A DNA stretch of 7,876 bases from NCBI GenBank assembly GCA_020053565.1, contig JAGVMY010000140.1, positions 1 to 7,876 of the forward strand. The letters run 5' to 3'. The position numbers were made by a program, and so were the translations under genes. This document shows, piece after piece, positions 1 through 6,981 of this stretch. The notes beneath the pieces were generated by a model. The model was given only the letters and a program-made list of their open reading frames with translations, ran no database searches and was not told the DNA's origin. Each line of letters opens with the position of its first letter. The stretch's first letter is position 1. Source of the stretch: Thermodesulfovibrionales bacterium. Its GTDB lineage: Bacteria > Nitrospirota > Thermodesulfovibrionia > Thermodesulfovibrionales > SM23-35.

Positions 1-1183
1 TGAAGGTAGTGGTAGGCACCACACCCGTAGCTGCGGCTGTAGTGGTTGTCTCCACCCTCGATACGAAGGTTACATTCCTCCCTACACAGAGCAGAGCTGT
101 CTGGCCATTCATTATATTTACCTTCGGATTCGAAAGTACTCTCACTTCTCCCATTGTCTGGAGTGCCTTCAACAGGCCTGTAAAGTCCCATCTTGCTACA
201 CCAATCTGAAAACTGGGTAAAGTCTCGCCTACGACACTCGTAAACTTATCGGTTTTAACCGTAACCTGGCCGAGACTGTTTATATCCAATGCTGACCAGT
301 CAATACCATATCTAAGACTTTTTGATAGTTGTACTTCTACAACACGGGCCTCAATAATAACCTGCCTGTTAAGCACCTTACTGAGTCGTGCGAGATAATT
401 CTCCACCTTTTCCAGGTCCTTTTTTGTGGCTGTAACGATTATTGTCCCTGCCATCCTGTTAACACTGAAACCGGGTTGTGGTTGAGCCCTCCCTGGAGCC
501 GCCTCCTGTGGTGTTCGCTGAGCACCACCTGCAGTGCCCAGGAGGCTTGCTATCGTCTTTTCTATCGAATCCCATAATCTAAAAGAGGTTTTATCGCTCT
601 CTACCTTTTGTGTCACACTACCTTTGATTCCTGTAGTAGCGCCCGCAGCACCTGCTACGGCGCCACCTAATATGTCGCCTCCTACATCAACAGTATAATC
701 TTGAATGACAGATGGATAGCCGAATTCGAATATCTTTGTGTCCATCACTTTTACAGTGAGGATGTTGTCCTTTACGGAATAGAAGTAGTCCACGGACGTA
801 AAGATTGTATTCAAGGCGTCCTCTGCACTCACATTCTTTAATGTGAGAGTCACAGGCAACTCAGGTTCTACTCCCTTTTCCATTACAAGGTTTAATCCCG
901 TGGATTCGGCTATGACATGAAGGACATCCCTGAGTGGGGTGGCCCTTGCTGAGACAGAAACAAACCTGGTTTTTAACGGCGAAAGCTCTTCTGAAACAGG
1001 TATAAAATCAGGAGGCGGTGATCCGGGGTCTTTAGTTCGGAGTTCAGGGCTCTTAGTTTGCGGTATCTGTTTTTCCTCAGAACTTAGCTCCTTTGCCGGT
1101 TCTGTTGTGGCACACGCAGAAAGTAGAAAAAGTGCATAGAGCAAAGCGCTCAGAGCACAGAGTTTCCTGTCTTTTATAATCAT
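1..1183 (-). CDS. mshL: MshL/PilQ/GspD-family outer-membrane secretin, lipoprotein (3' end beyond window)
   Basis: Secretins form the multimeric outer-membrane gate through which a type IV pilus or type II secretion substrate passes. The first 394 codons are visible. The N-terminus is a lipoprotein signal peptide: K4, R6, K7, a hydrophobic stretch, then lipobox L-S-A-C with Cys24 followed by Ala, which suggests outer-membrane anchoring. Residues about 75-130 look like a secretin/TonB short N-terminal domain. Two low-complexity linkers follow, Gly/Ala-rich 168-189 and Gly/Pro/Gln-rich 216-238. The conserved secretin domain begins near 'QVIIEARVVEV' (about 274-284), and the 'VLSNPKVNIMNGQTALL' segment (349-365) is the hallmark secretin motif. 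The absence of an obvious AMIN domain and the 'YGIDWSAL' segment favour MshL over PilQ or GspD. The start ATG overlaps the upstream stop as ATGA and has GGAGGAG 5 nt before it. The membrane-embedded C-terminus is not in the window. The family is confident; the subfamily is an inference. Confidence 0.92.
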   Translation of the reverse strand, partial: MIIKDRKLCALSALLYALFLLSACATTEPAKELSSEEKQIPQTKSPELRTKDPGSPPPDFIPVSEELSPLKTRFVSVSARATPLRDVLHVIAESTGLNLVMEKGVEPELPVTLTLKNVSAEDALNTIFTSVDYFYSVKDNILTVKVMDTKIFEFGYPSVIQDYTVDVGGDILGGAVAGAAGATTGIKGSVTQKVESDKTSFRLWDSIEKTIASLLGTAGGAQRTPQEAAPGRAQPQPGFSVNRMAGTIIVTATKKDLEKVENYLARLSKVLNRQVIIEARVVEVQLSKSLRYGIDWSALDINSLGQVTVKTDKFTSVVGETLPSFQIGVARWDFTGLLKALQTMGEVRVLSNPKVNIMNGQTALLCVGRNVTFVSRVETTTTAAATGVVPTTTF

Positions 1184-1674
1184 TTCTTCTCCTCCAGGTA
1201 TATCCATCTTGTTTCTGCCGGTTTATCATCAGGAGAGGGTTTGACCTCCTTCAGCAATATCCTGTTCTTCTCTATCTTTGTTACCCTCATCCCGGAAACA
1301 CTATCTCCTTCCTTAATAACCAGTCCATTCACAATGGCCATCCTCCGGCCCTCACTGAGGACTATCATCGAGACCTTTAAAGCTGGTTCAAGGTGGGGTT
1401 TAGCCTCTGCTGGTGTCTGAGGTGCGACTGCAGAAAGAGGAATAGAAGGGAACCCTTTTGCAGGTGCCTTTACTATCTCCACTGGACTTTTTAAGTCTCC
1501 ACTGAGCGTCAACGGTTGTCTTTCATAGATATCTATTTTTTCAGGAACAAACTTCAGCAGACGCATCTCATTTGGAGTAAGTGCAAGTTGAAAATTAATC
1601 AGTTTTGGGAGTAAAAGGCTCGTCATAATGAATAGAAACGGGAGTGCTATTTGTATCTTCATACTTCTGCCCAT
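1180..1674 (-). CDS. PilP/GspC-like periplasmic connector protein
   Basis: A 164-aa protein likely linking the inner-membrane platform to the secretin. One N-terminal hydrophobic segment (about residues 7-25) would anchor it, followed by a Pro/Ala-rich periplasmic linker (about 67-98). A small beta-rich domain (about 99-162) resembles the homology region of GspC and the PilP fold: 'VSMIVLSEGRRMAIVNGLVIKEGD' followed by 'VTKIEKNRILL', the usual 'no-peptide-change / new-name / depth' rhythm of those domains. Its position directly before the secretin gene is the same as pilP-pilQ and gspC-gspD, which supports the role independently of sequence. The start ATG shares one base with the previous stop (TAATG), and an AAGGA lies about 12 nt upstream. 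An internal ATG at codon 5 (1662) is a possible alternative start. Sequence identity to either family cannot be measured here, so the call is by architecture and context. Confidence 0.72.
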   Translation of the reverse strand: MGRSMKIQIALPFLFIMTSLLLPKLINFQLALTPNEMRLLKFVPEKIDIYERQPLTLSGDLKSPVEIVKAPAKGFPSIPLSAVAPQTPAEAKPHLEPALKVSMIVLSEGRRMAIVNGLVIKEGDSVSGMRVTKIEKNRILLKEVKPSPDDKPAETRWIYLEEKK

Positions 1675-2225
1675 TATTTTTTACCGTCCTTCAGACTTTC
1701 AGCAGGCATCTTCAACAAGCCCTCAATTTTACATAATAGTATAGCACCAATTTGTTTATCTTCAGTTCTTTCAATCAAAATATTTTTTATTGTAAACTGT
1801 GGAAATTTCATAGACTGGAGATATCCTATCCTGCTTACCAGCATTGAATAGTTGTCAAAATGAAATTTAATAGTCACGGGGAGGAAGAGTTCACCTGTCT
1901 TTTCATCAAGTCTTGTCACTATTATCTCACTCCCCTTGAACGTCGTCTTTATATCATCAAGAGCTAATAACAAAAGCTCTCTATGATTCTTGGAATTATA
2001 ATCAGGTGGCAACATAGCAGATACCTTTTTCATTAATGAGTCCATATCTGCTGCCGCTTGTTTCATCTGAAATGCATGTACTCTTATAAGCTCAAACCTA
2101 CCTATAGCATCTAAAAGACTGTTTTCATACTTACTGAGTAAAATAAGAGTAATAATGACTGCACTCAGTGCTATCCCTGCAATCAGGTGATAGGTAACGG
2201 TCTTCTTCAGTCTGGTGTATATCAT
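1674..2225 (-). CDS. PilO/GspM-like inner-membrane assembly protein
   Basis: A 183-aa bitopic protein. It has a short basic cytoplasmic tail (R5, K7, K8), one transmembrane helix at about 13-31, a probable coiled-coil stretch at about 35-75, then a compact alpha/beta domain at about 85-173 with alternating strands such as 'LFLPVTIKFHF' and 'QFTIKNILIER'. This layout is that of PilO and GspM, which pair through ferredoxin-like periplasmic domains with PilN or GspL. The order here (GspL/PilMN-like gene, this gene, PilP-like gene, secretin) matches the pilM-N-O-P-Q order. Its ATG overlaps the preceding stop in an ATGA, with only a weak ribosome-binding site (AGAGA farther upstream), so translation probably depends on coupling. 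Sequence motifs alone would be weak; the context carries most of the assignment. Confidence 0.7.
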   Translation of the reverse strand: MIYTRLKKTVTYHLIAGIALSAVIITLILLSKYENSLLDAIGRFELIRVHAFQMKQAAADMDSLMKKVSAMLPPDYNSKNHRELLLLALDDIKTTFKGSEIIVTRLDEKTGELFLPVTIKFHFDNYSMLVSRIGYLQSMKFPQFTIKNILIERTEDKQIGAILLCKIEGLLKMPAESLKDGKK

Positions 2226-3562
2226 CGATATTCAATCTCTATATGAAATGTTTTATCTTTAAGCTCAAGACTGTGACCCTTGATACTGAAACCGTTTATT
2301 CCTGAAATTGAGTTGATAAGTTTCTGATAATACATCTGCATATTTGCATAGCTTTCTGACTTTACCAGACCTTTTAGTTCTCCCTTCAAACTCCCCTCAC
2401 CAACCGATAGTGATATCGAATCTATCCGGATATTATCTGTTGTAAGTCCTGAAAGCAAGGATAGAAACCTTTGAATGTCAGGGATTGATGTTGAATTCTT
2501 GAGCAATGTGATAAAAGGCATATATCCAGATAGTTCAGCTCTCTTATTCTCATAGAGAGAGAGCGTGTTCTCTCCATCTGGAGAGTGCATCCTTATGGAG
2601 CTGAGTTTATTCTTCGATTCCACAATATTTTTTACTATAAAACCTCCGTAACCTATCCCTATAATAGAGAGGGACAGAAACAAAAAAGTGGAATACTTCA
2701 ACAATAGCGTCAGTTGAGAAAAACTTTTATACTCTCTTGTTAATAAATCTAAATTCATATCTCTGGTGATAAAAAAGGCTGAGACAGGAAATATAAAATC
2801 AAGAAGTGCACTGCTCATTTGTGAGCGAAAGAAAAGGGGTGCGAGGCAAACAACGGGTATTGATATATTGGCAGCTGCATTGTCATAACTGCACAGACTT
2901 CCAGTGAGCATCACAAAAGAAGGAGTTGTTCTCATCGCCTGCTTACAATAATTGACCGTCATATTTATATTCTGAATATCAAGATCATTTATTCCATGTG
3001 CAAGGGAGTGGACGGTTCTCACAAACTGTATTTTCCCATCCCTGAGGAGGAATAAGTTTTTATTCTGACCTATTTCTGAAACACACAGGAAGGGCTCTTC
3101 TATGGATTTAAACAACCCTGCAACCGTGAGAACACTCGGGTAAATTGCCTTGATAACCTTACCCCTGTGAATAAATCTGTTGATGACATCCCTTAAATCT
3201 TCATTCCTTACTGCAAAGACAAAAATTTCTTTTATCCTTCTGTTTTCGATAATCTTCTCACCATACACGAAGTGAATAAAAGAAAATTCCTTAAAATCTG
3301 AAGCCTTCTTTCTTATCTCTGCTTCTACGAGGTTCTTTACATATCTGTTTTTCACAGGTGGGATGGAGATGATATCCTGATAAAAGTGCTTGAAATCGTA
3401 TACAACAATAAATTCTTTTGTCTTTTCCTTCTCGAGAAAGTCATCAAATTGTTCATCCTTGAGTACAAGGGCGTCATCAACCACAATGCCCTTTTTCTTT
3501 AAAGTGGCATAAACTATTCTTACATTTTCTCCTTCGAAACTAACAGTTACTGTCTTCCCCAA
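2222..3562 (-). CDS. GspL-like protein: PilM-like cytoplasmic domain fused to PilN-like periplasmic domain
   Basis: A 446-aa protein that appears to combine two subunits of a pilus or secretion inner-membrane platform. Residues about 1-260 are soluble and PilM/GspL-like: an 'IGQNKNLFLLRDGKIQFVRTV' stretch (164-184) resembles the phosphate-loop/beta-hairpin region of PilM, and 'NYCKQAM...VMLTGS' (204-222) resembles its distal 'LTGG' region. The acidic and glycine residues expected of a working actin-type ATP site look eroded. One transmembrane helix spans about 287-311. The periplasmic part (312-446) ends in a ferredoxin-like PilN/GspL fold with 'NIRIDSISLS' and 'FHIEIEYR'. Its total length is close to GspL and shorter than PilM plus PilN. 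It is first of four overlapping genes. The start is TTG with GAGGT 9 nt upstream; an in-frame ATG three codons earlier is followed at once by TAA. Name and ATP-binding ability are uncertain. Confidence 0.75.
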   Translation of the reverse strand: MGKTVTVSFEGENVRIVYATLKKKGIVVDDALVLKDEQFDDFLEKEKTKEFIVVYDFKHFYQDIISIPPVKNRYVKNLVEAEIRKKASDFKEFSFIHFVYGEKIIENRRIKEIFVFAVRNEDLRDVINRFIHRGKVIKAIYPSVLTVAGLFKSIEEPFLCVSEIGQNKNLFLLRDGKIQFVRTVHSLAHGINDLDIQNINMTVNYCKQAMRTTPSFVMLTGSLCSYDNAAANISIPVVCLAPLFFRSQMSSALLDFIFPVSAFFITRDMNLDLLTREYKSFSQLTLLLKYSTFLFLSLSIIGIGYGGFIVKNIVESKNKLSSIRMHSPDGENTLSLYENKRAELSGYMPFITLLKNSTSIPDIQRFLSLLSGLTTDNIRIDSISLSVGEGSLKGELKGLVKSESYANMQMYYQKLINSISGINGFSIKGHSLELKDKTFHIEIEYR

Positions 3563-3571
3563 TAGTTACAT

Positions 3572-3584
3572 ACCTCTTTCCTCT
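3572..3584 (-). promoter_or_regulatory. Double Shine-Dalgarno before the TTG start of the GspL/PilMN-like gene
   Basis: On the minus strand the sequence reads AGAGGAAAGAGGT. The distal AGAGGA is spaced 7-8 nt from an ATG at 3571-3569 that is followed immediately by TAA. The proximal GAGGT abuts that ATG but sits 9 nt from the TTG at 3562-3560, so it supports TTG as the productive start. Confidence 0.6.
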
Positions 3585-3593
3585 ATAAGTTCG

Positions 3594-3622
3594 ATTATAT
3601 TAGAAAAGTATCAAAATTACAA
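3594..3622 (-). promoter_or_regulatory. Sigma70-type promoter of the pilus/secretion operon
   Basis: Minus-strand -35 TTGTAA (3622-3617; 4 of 6 consensus) and a perfect -10 TATAAT (3599-3594) are separated by 17 nt. The expected transcription start is near 3587, only a few bases before the ribosome-binding site, giving a short leader of about 25 nt. This is seen directly in the sequence; activity is inferred. Confidence 0.65.
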
Positions 3623-3659
3623 TTGAATAGGTAAAGTATAGAAGCAGTGTTGAATGCAC

Positions 3660-3671
3660 CTCATTAATGAG
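3660..3671. promoter_or_regulatory. Perfect 12-bp palindrome in the divergent intergenic region, possible operator
   Basis: CTCATTAATGAG is an uninterrupted perfect palindrome between the leftward pilus promoter (-35 at 3622) and the rightward tig promoter (-35 at 3742). Its position, 38 bp upstream of one -35 and 70 bp upstream of the other, suits a dimeric regulator. No regulator family is recognised, and a single 12-bp palindrome in AT-rich DNA can occur by chance. Confidence 0.3.
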
Positions 3672-3741
3672 ACGAGAAGATTCAGCAGGGGTGTCATTGG
3701 AATTTTTATTATGTGGCGGGACAGAAACTGAACCCCTCAAA

Positions 3742-3770
3742 TTGACAAAGTTCCGCTATTATTTTACATT
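3742..3770 (+). promoter_or_regulatory. Sigma70-type promoter of tig-clpP-clpX
   Basis: A perfect -35 TTGACA (3742-3747), 17-nt spacer and -10 TACATT (3765-3770; 4 of 6) predict a transcript start near 3777. That leaves about 19 nt of leader containing the AAGGAGG ribosome-binding site before TTG 3796. If correct, the upstream ATG at 3667 is not even in the transcript. Confidence 0.72.
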
Positions 3771-3783
3771 AGATAAAACATTC

Positions 3784-3790
3784 AAGGAGG
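3784..3790 (+). promoter_or_regulatory. Ribosome-binding site deciding the tig start
   Basis: AAGGAGG is a near-perfect anti-16S match ending 5 nt before TTG 3796. No comparable site precedes the alternative ATG at 3667, so this site fixes the trigger factor start. Confidence 0.85.
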
Positions 3791-3795
3791 CAAAA

Positions 3796-5097
3796 TTGCT
3801 TCATGCGGTGGAAGACATCAGTTCGACAAAAAAGCGTCTCAGAATAGAGATACCTTCAGATGCAATTGAAAATGAGATAAAAGATTCCCTTGAAAGATTA
3901 AGACAGAAAACCAAAATCCCGGGCTTCAGGCCTGGCAGGGCTCCTATGAACCTCATAGAAAAACGCTTCGGCAAAGAAGTAGAGGCAGAAGCACTCGAAA
4001 AGGTTATCCCTGAATTCTACAGTCGGGCATTAAAAGAAGCTGAACTCACTCCTGTCACCACACCTGTATTTGATGAGAAGTTTGATTTCAAAAGAAATAC
4101 TCCTTTGAATCTCTCACTCACCGTTGAGGTGATGCCAAAGGTTGAGAACCTCCATTACGAAGGGGTAAAGGTAAGGGAAATTCCTATAGTTGTCGGTGAG
4201 GCTGAAGTAGAAGATTCCCTCAAAAGACTCCAGAACGAAAAAGCCATATTCGAGGTTGCTGAAAAAGAAATTGAGATGGATGATCTGGCCACATTTGATT
4301 ATATTGACTGTGAAATAGTAGGTGAAGAAAAAGACCCTACTCTAAAAGATGAGATTTTAAAGATGGGGAATGAGGTTTTCCCTCTTGACATCATAGAGAA
4401 AATGATAGGGAAGAAAAAGGGCGATGTAGTGGAGTTCACGAAGACATTCAGTAAGATGTTCAGGGTGAAAGAAATTGCAGGGAAGACACTGAGCATGAAG
4501 GTGATGATAAAAGAGGTGAAGCGAAAGCTCCTTCCGGAGATTGATGATGAATTTGCAAAAGATCTTGGTTTTGAAAACATGGCGGTTTTGAAAGAAAAAA
4601 TAAAAGAGAACATAAACGACGTAAAAAAAGGGCATGCAATAAAGATTCAGAAGGCAGAGATGCTGAGTAAGCTTATTGAATCCAATACCTTTGATGTGCC
4701 TGAAACACTCTTGCAGAATGAGCTGGAAGCTCTTTTGATGAAGGAAATGAATTCCCATGGAAAGTCTGAAGACACAACAAAAGAGAAGAGCGTGTTTGAA
4801 GAAGAAAAGAAAGATGATGAAAAACTGCAGGCTGAAATGAGACAGAAAGCATTAAAAAATGTACAGGCATCAATAATCGTCAATGCCATTGGTCAGAAAG
4901 AGGGAGTCACTGTGACAGACGATGAGGTGAAGGAGCGAATCAATGTGGTAGCTCAAAGGTTATCGGTAAAACCAGAAATGCTGATGAACTTCTATATCAC
5001 AAAGGATGGCTCCCTGGAGGGCCTGAGACATTTAATCTATGAGGATAAAGCGATTGATTTAATGTTATCGAAAGCTGTTTTTGAGAAAGGAGAGTAG
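3796..5097 (+). CDS. tig: Trigger factor, ribosome-associated chaperone and peptidyl-prolyl isomerase
   Basis: Trigger factor docks at the ribosome exit tunnel and shields nascent chains. With a TTG start the product is 433 aa, close to the usual length of about 430. The N-terminal ribosome-binding domain carries the signature GFRPGRAP at residues 43-50, exactly where E. coli has GFRKGKVP. An FKBP-like isomerase domain follows at about 155-242, and the C-terminal chaperone arms begin with 'LPEIDDEFAKDLG'. A highly charged Lys/Glu/Asp-rich stretch at about 320-344 lies within the arm region and may be a lineage-specific insertion. The reading frame is open back to ATG 3667, but that would add 43 residues of unrelated sequence and cross a good promoter, so the longer start is rejected. 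The stop TAG abuts the clpP ATG directly, implying co-translation. Family assignment is certain. Confidence 0.97.
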   Translation: MLHAVEDISSTKKRLRIEIPSDAIENEIKDSLERLRQKTKIPGFRPGRAPMNLIEKRFGKEVEAEALEKVIPEFYSRALKEAELTPVTTPVFDEKFDFKRNTPLNLSLTVEVMPKVENLHYEGVKVREIPIVVGEAEVEDSLKRLQNEKAIFEVAEKEIEMDDLATFDYIDCEIVGEEKDPTLKDEILKMGNEVFPLDIIEKMIGKKKGDVVEFTKTFSKMFRVKEIAGKTLSMKVMIKEVKRKLLPEIDDEFAKDLGFENMAVLKEKIKENINDVKKGHAIKIQKAEMLSKLIESNTFDVPETLLQNELEALLMKEMNSHGKSEDTTKEKSVFEEEKKDDEKLQAEMRQKALKNVQASIIVNAIGQKEGVTVTDDEVKERINVVAQRLSVKPEMLMNFYITKDGSLEGLRHLIYEDKAIDLMLSKAVFEKGE

Positions 5098-5703
5098 ATG
5101 AGTATCATTCCTATTGTTATAGAGCAGACAGGGCGTACAGAAAGGGCATATGACATTTATTCACGACTCCTTAAAGACAGGATTATCTTTATCGGCACTG
5201 TCATAGACGACCAAGTGGCAAACGTAGTCATTGCACAGCTTCTGTTTCTCCAGACAGAAGATCCTGGAAAAGATATTCATCTGTATATTAACTCACCAGG
5301 TGGCATAGTATCCTCTGGCCTTGCAATATACGACACAATGCAGTATGTAAAGCCAAGCATTGCGACTTACTGTATCGGACAGGCAGCCAGCATGGGAGCC
5401 CTTTTGCTCTCAGCAGGGACAAAAGGGAAAAGGTTTGCGCTTCCCCATTCAAGGATTATGTTACATCAGCCCATGGGTGGTTTCCACGGACAGGCAACAG
5501 ATATCGAGATCCACGCCCGCGAGATACTCAAGATGAAGGAAACACTGAACAAGATACTCGCAGACCACACCAATCAATCTCTTGAAAAAATACAGGCAGA
5601 TACAGACAGGGATTTCTTTATGTCAGGAGAAGAGGCAAAAGAATACGGAATAGTTGATGAGGTAATCCGCGGTATCAAAAACAGGTTAGGAGTTAAGAGT
5701 TGA
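5098..5703 (+). CDS. clpP: ATP-dependent Clp protease, proteolytic subunit ClpP
   Basis: ClpP forms the barrel-shaped serine peptidase that degrades polypeptides threaded in by ClpX or ClpA-type ATPases. The 201-aa product has the complete triad: Ser98 in 'GQAASMGALL', His123 in 'RIMLHQPMGG', and Asp172 in 'DTDRDFFMS', equivalent to E. coli S97, H122 and D171 of the mature enzyme. The 'INSPGG' loop (65-69) is present. The start ATG follows the tig stop with no gap, and AAGGAG lies 5 nt upstream inside tig, so the two genes are coupled. The last few codons ('RLGVKS') and the stop are encoded within a 7-nt-period repeat, so the extreme C-terminus may differ between relatives. The short N-terminal tail may be trimmed as in other ClpP proteins, but no clear processing site can be fixed from sequence alone. 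Confidence 0.98.
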   Translation: MSIIPIVIEQTGRTERAYDIYSRLLKDRIIFIGTVIDDQVANVVIAQLLFLQTEDPGKDIHLYINSPGGIVSSGLAIYDTMQYVKPSIATYCIGQAASMGALLLSAGTKGKRFALPHSRIMLHQPMGGFHGQATDIEIHAREILKMKETLNKILADHTNQSLEKIQADTDRDFFMSGEEAKEYGIVDEVIRGIKNRLGVKS

Positions 5704-5728
5704 GAGTTTTAAAATTTTTAATTTTTAT
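5686..5728 (+). repeat. Degenerate 7-nt-period repeat across the clpP stop and clpP-clpX gap
   Basis: Three consecutive heptamers TTAGGAG, TTAAGAG and TTGAGAG (5686-5706) run through the last clpP codons and the TGA stop. After an 8-nt AT stretch come TTTTTAA and TTTTTAT (5715-5728). The period of seven is clear in the first block; the second may be ordinary AT-richness. It resembles the short tandem heptamer repeats reported from some bacterial genomes. Confidence 0.55.
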
Positions 5729-5730
5729 AT

Positions 5731-5736
5731 GGAGGT
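5731..5736 (+). promoter_or_regulatory. Ribosome-binding site of clpX
   Basis: GGAGGT lies 3 nt before ATG 5740. The match is very strong but the spacer is shorter than usual. An overlapping ATG at 5729 is out of frame with clpX and would precede the site, so it is not the start. Confidence 0.75.
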
Positions 5737-5739
5737 TAA

Positions 5740-6981
5740 ATGCCCAAGAAAGATGAGAGTGTACCGAGATGCTCGTTCTGCGGTAAGGGACATGATGAGG
5801 TAAAAAAGCTTATTGCAGGACCAGCAGTAAATATATGTAACGAGTGTGTTGCACTCTGCGACGAAATAATTGTAGATGCATTTCACGCAGAAGGAGAGGT
5901 TTCTGCACTCCCTAAGCTTCCATCACCAATGGAGATTAACCATTTCCTTAATGATTATGTTATTGGACAGGAGAGAGCAAAGAGGATACTCTCGGTCGCG
6001 GTCTATAACCATTATAAAAGGATCTATAGCCCGGTTGAGTCAGATATAGAATTGCAGAAAAGTAATATACTTTTGATTGGTCCTACAGGCACTGGCAAAA
6101 CACTTTTTGCGCAGACATTGGCAAAGATACTTGACGTACCATTTGCCATAGCTGATGCGACAACTCTTACAGAGGCAGGCTATGTGGGTGAGGATGTTGA
6201 AAATATAATCCTGAAGTTACTTCAGGCAGCAGGATATGATGTTGAGAAGGCACAGAGAGGCATAATCTATATTGATGAAATTGACAAGATTAGCAGGAAA
6301 TCAGAAAACCCGTCGATCACAAGGGATGTATCGGGCGAAGGGGTACAGCAGGCACTTCTCAAGATAATCGAAGGGACGGTGGCGAGTATCCCGCCGCAGG
6401 GTGGAAGGAAACATCCGCAACAGGATTTTATTCAGATTGATACAACAGATATCCTTTTCATATGCGGTGGTGCCTTTATAGGCCTTGATAGTATCATAGA
6501 ACAGAGGACAGGACAAAAGATGGTTGGATTTGGTTCAGATGTTCTTATAAGAAAAGAGCGGAGGATAGGAGAGATACTCAGCCTTATTGAACCTGGAGAT
6601 CTCATAAAATATGGGCTCATACCTGAATTTGTGGGGAGGTTGCCTGTTGTTGCAACCCTTGATGAACTTGATGAGCCAGCATTAATAAAAATACTGACGG
6701 AACCTAAGAATGCTCTTATAAAACAATATCAGAGGCTTTTCTCGTTTGACAATGTGAGGCTCAGATTTACTGAAGGTGCACTCTCAGCAATAGCAAAGAA
6801 AGCCACGCAGAGAAAAATTGGTGCACGGGGACTGAGGGCTATACTTGAAGAGAGAATGCTCGATGTGATGTATGAGATACCTTCACAGAAAGGTATCAAA
6901 GAGTGCTTAATAAACGAAGAGACCATAACCAAAAACGAAAGACCCCTGCTTATATTCGAGAAACAGGCAGAGTCAGCATAA
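5740..6981 (+). CDS. clpX: ATP-dependent Clp protease, ATP-binding unfoldase subunit ClpX
   Basis: ClpX is a hexameric AAA+ unfoldase that recognises tagged substrates and translocates them into ClpP. The 413-aa product is full length. The N-terminal zinc-binding domain has Cys11, Cys14, Cys33 and Cys36. Walker A GPTGTGKT is at 114-121, pore loop GYVG at 147-150, Walker B 'IIYIDE' at 175-180, the RKH loop at 223-225, the arginine finger in 'GLIPEFVGRLPV' at Arg300, and sensor 2 'GAR' at 361-363. The ClpP-docking tripeptide is VGF (262-264), a conservative variant of the common IGF, which fits partnership with the adjacent ClpP. The gene lies 36 bp after clpP with no recognisable promoter in the AT-rich gap, so it is probably co-transcribed with tig and clpP. 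No strong intrinsic terminator follows. Confidence 0.98.
   Translation: MPKKDESVPRCSFCGKGHDEVKKLIAGPAVNICNECVALCDEIIVDAFHAEGEVSALPKLPSPMEINHFLNDYVIGQERAKRILSVAVYNHYKRIYSPVESDIELQKSNILLIGPTGTGKTLFAQTLAKILDVPFAIADATTLTEAGYVGEDVENIILKLLQAAGYDVEKAQRGIIYIDEIDKISRKSENPSITRDVSGEGVQQALLKIIEGTVASIPPQGGRKHPQQDFIQIDTTDILFICGGAFIGLDSIIEQRTGQKMVGFGSDVLIRKERRIGEILSLIEPGDLIKYGLIPEFVGRLPVVATLDELDEPALIKILTEPKNALIKQYQRLFSFDNVRLRFTEGALSAIAKKATQRKIGARGLRAILEERMLDVMYEIPSQKGIKECLINEETITKNERPLLIFEKQAESA

Noticed and set aside
329..1139. Plus-strand open frames opposite the secretin gene
   Set aside because: The minus-strand frame encodes an unmistakable secretin; the plus-strand frames show no family features.
3713..3737. 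GGCGGGACAGAAACTGAACC stretch that faintly recalls REP-like or transposon-end sequence, or a sigma54 site
   Set aside because: No inverted partner, no transposase, and the spacing of GG and GC does not fit a sigma54 promoter.
3667..3795. 43-residue N-terminal extension of trigger factor
   Set aside because: It crosses a strong promoter, lacks a ribosome-binding site at its ATG, and has no resemblance to trigger factor; TTG 3796 gives the normal length.
4299..4889. Several overlapping minus-strand open frames opposite tig
   Set aside because: They are Phe/Ser-rich mirror images of the Lys/Glu-rich tig codons, with no ribosome-binding sites or recognisable domains.
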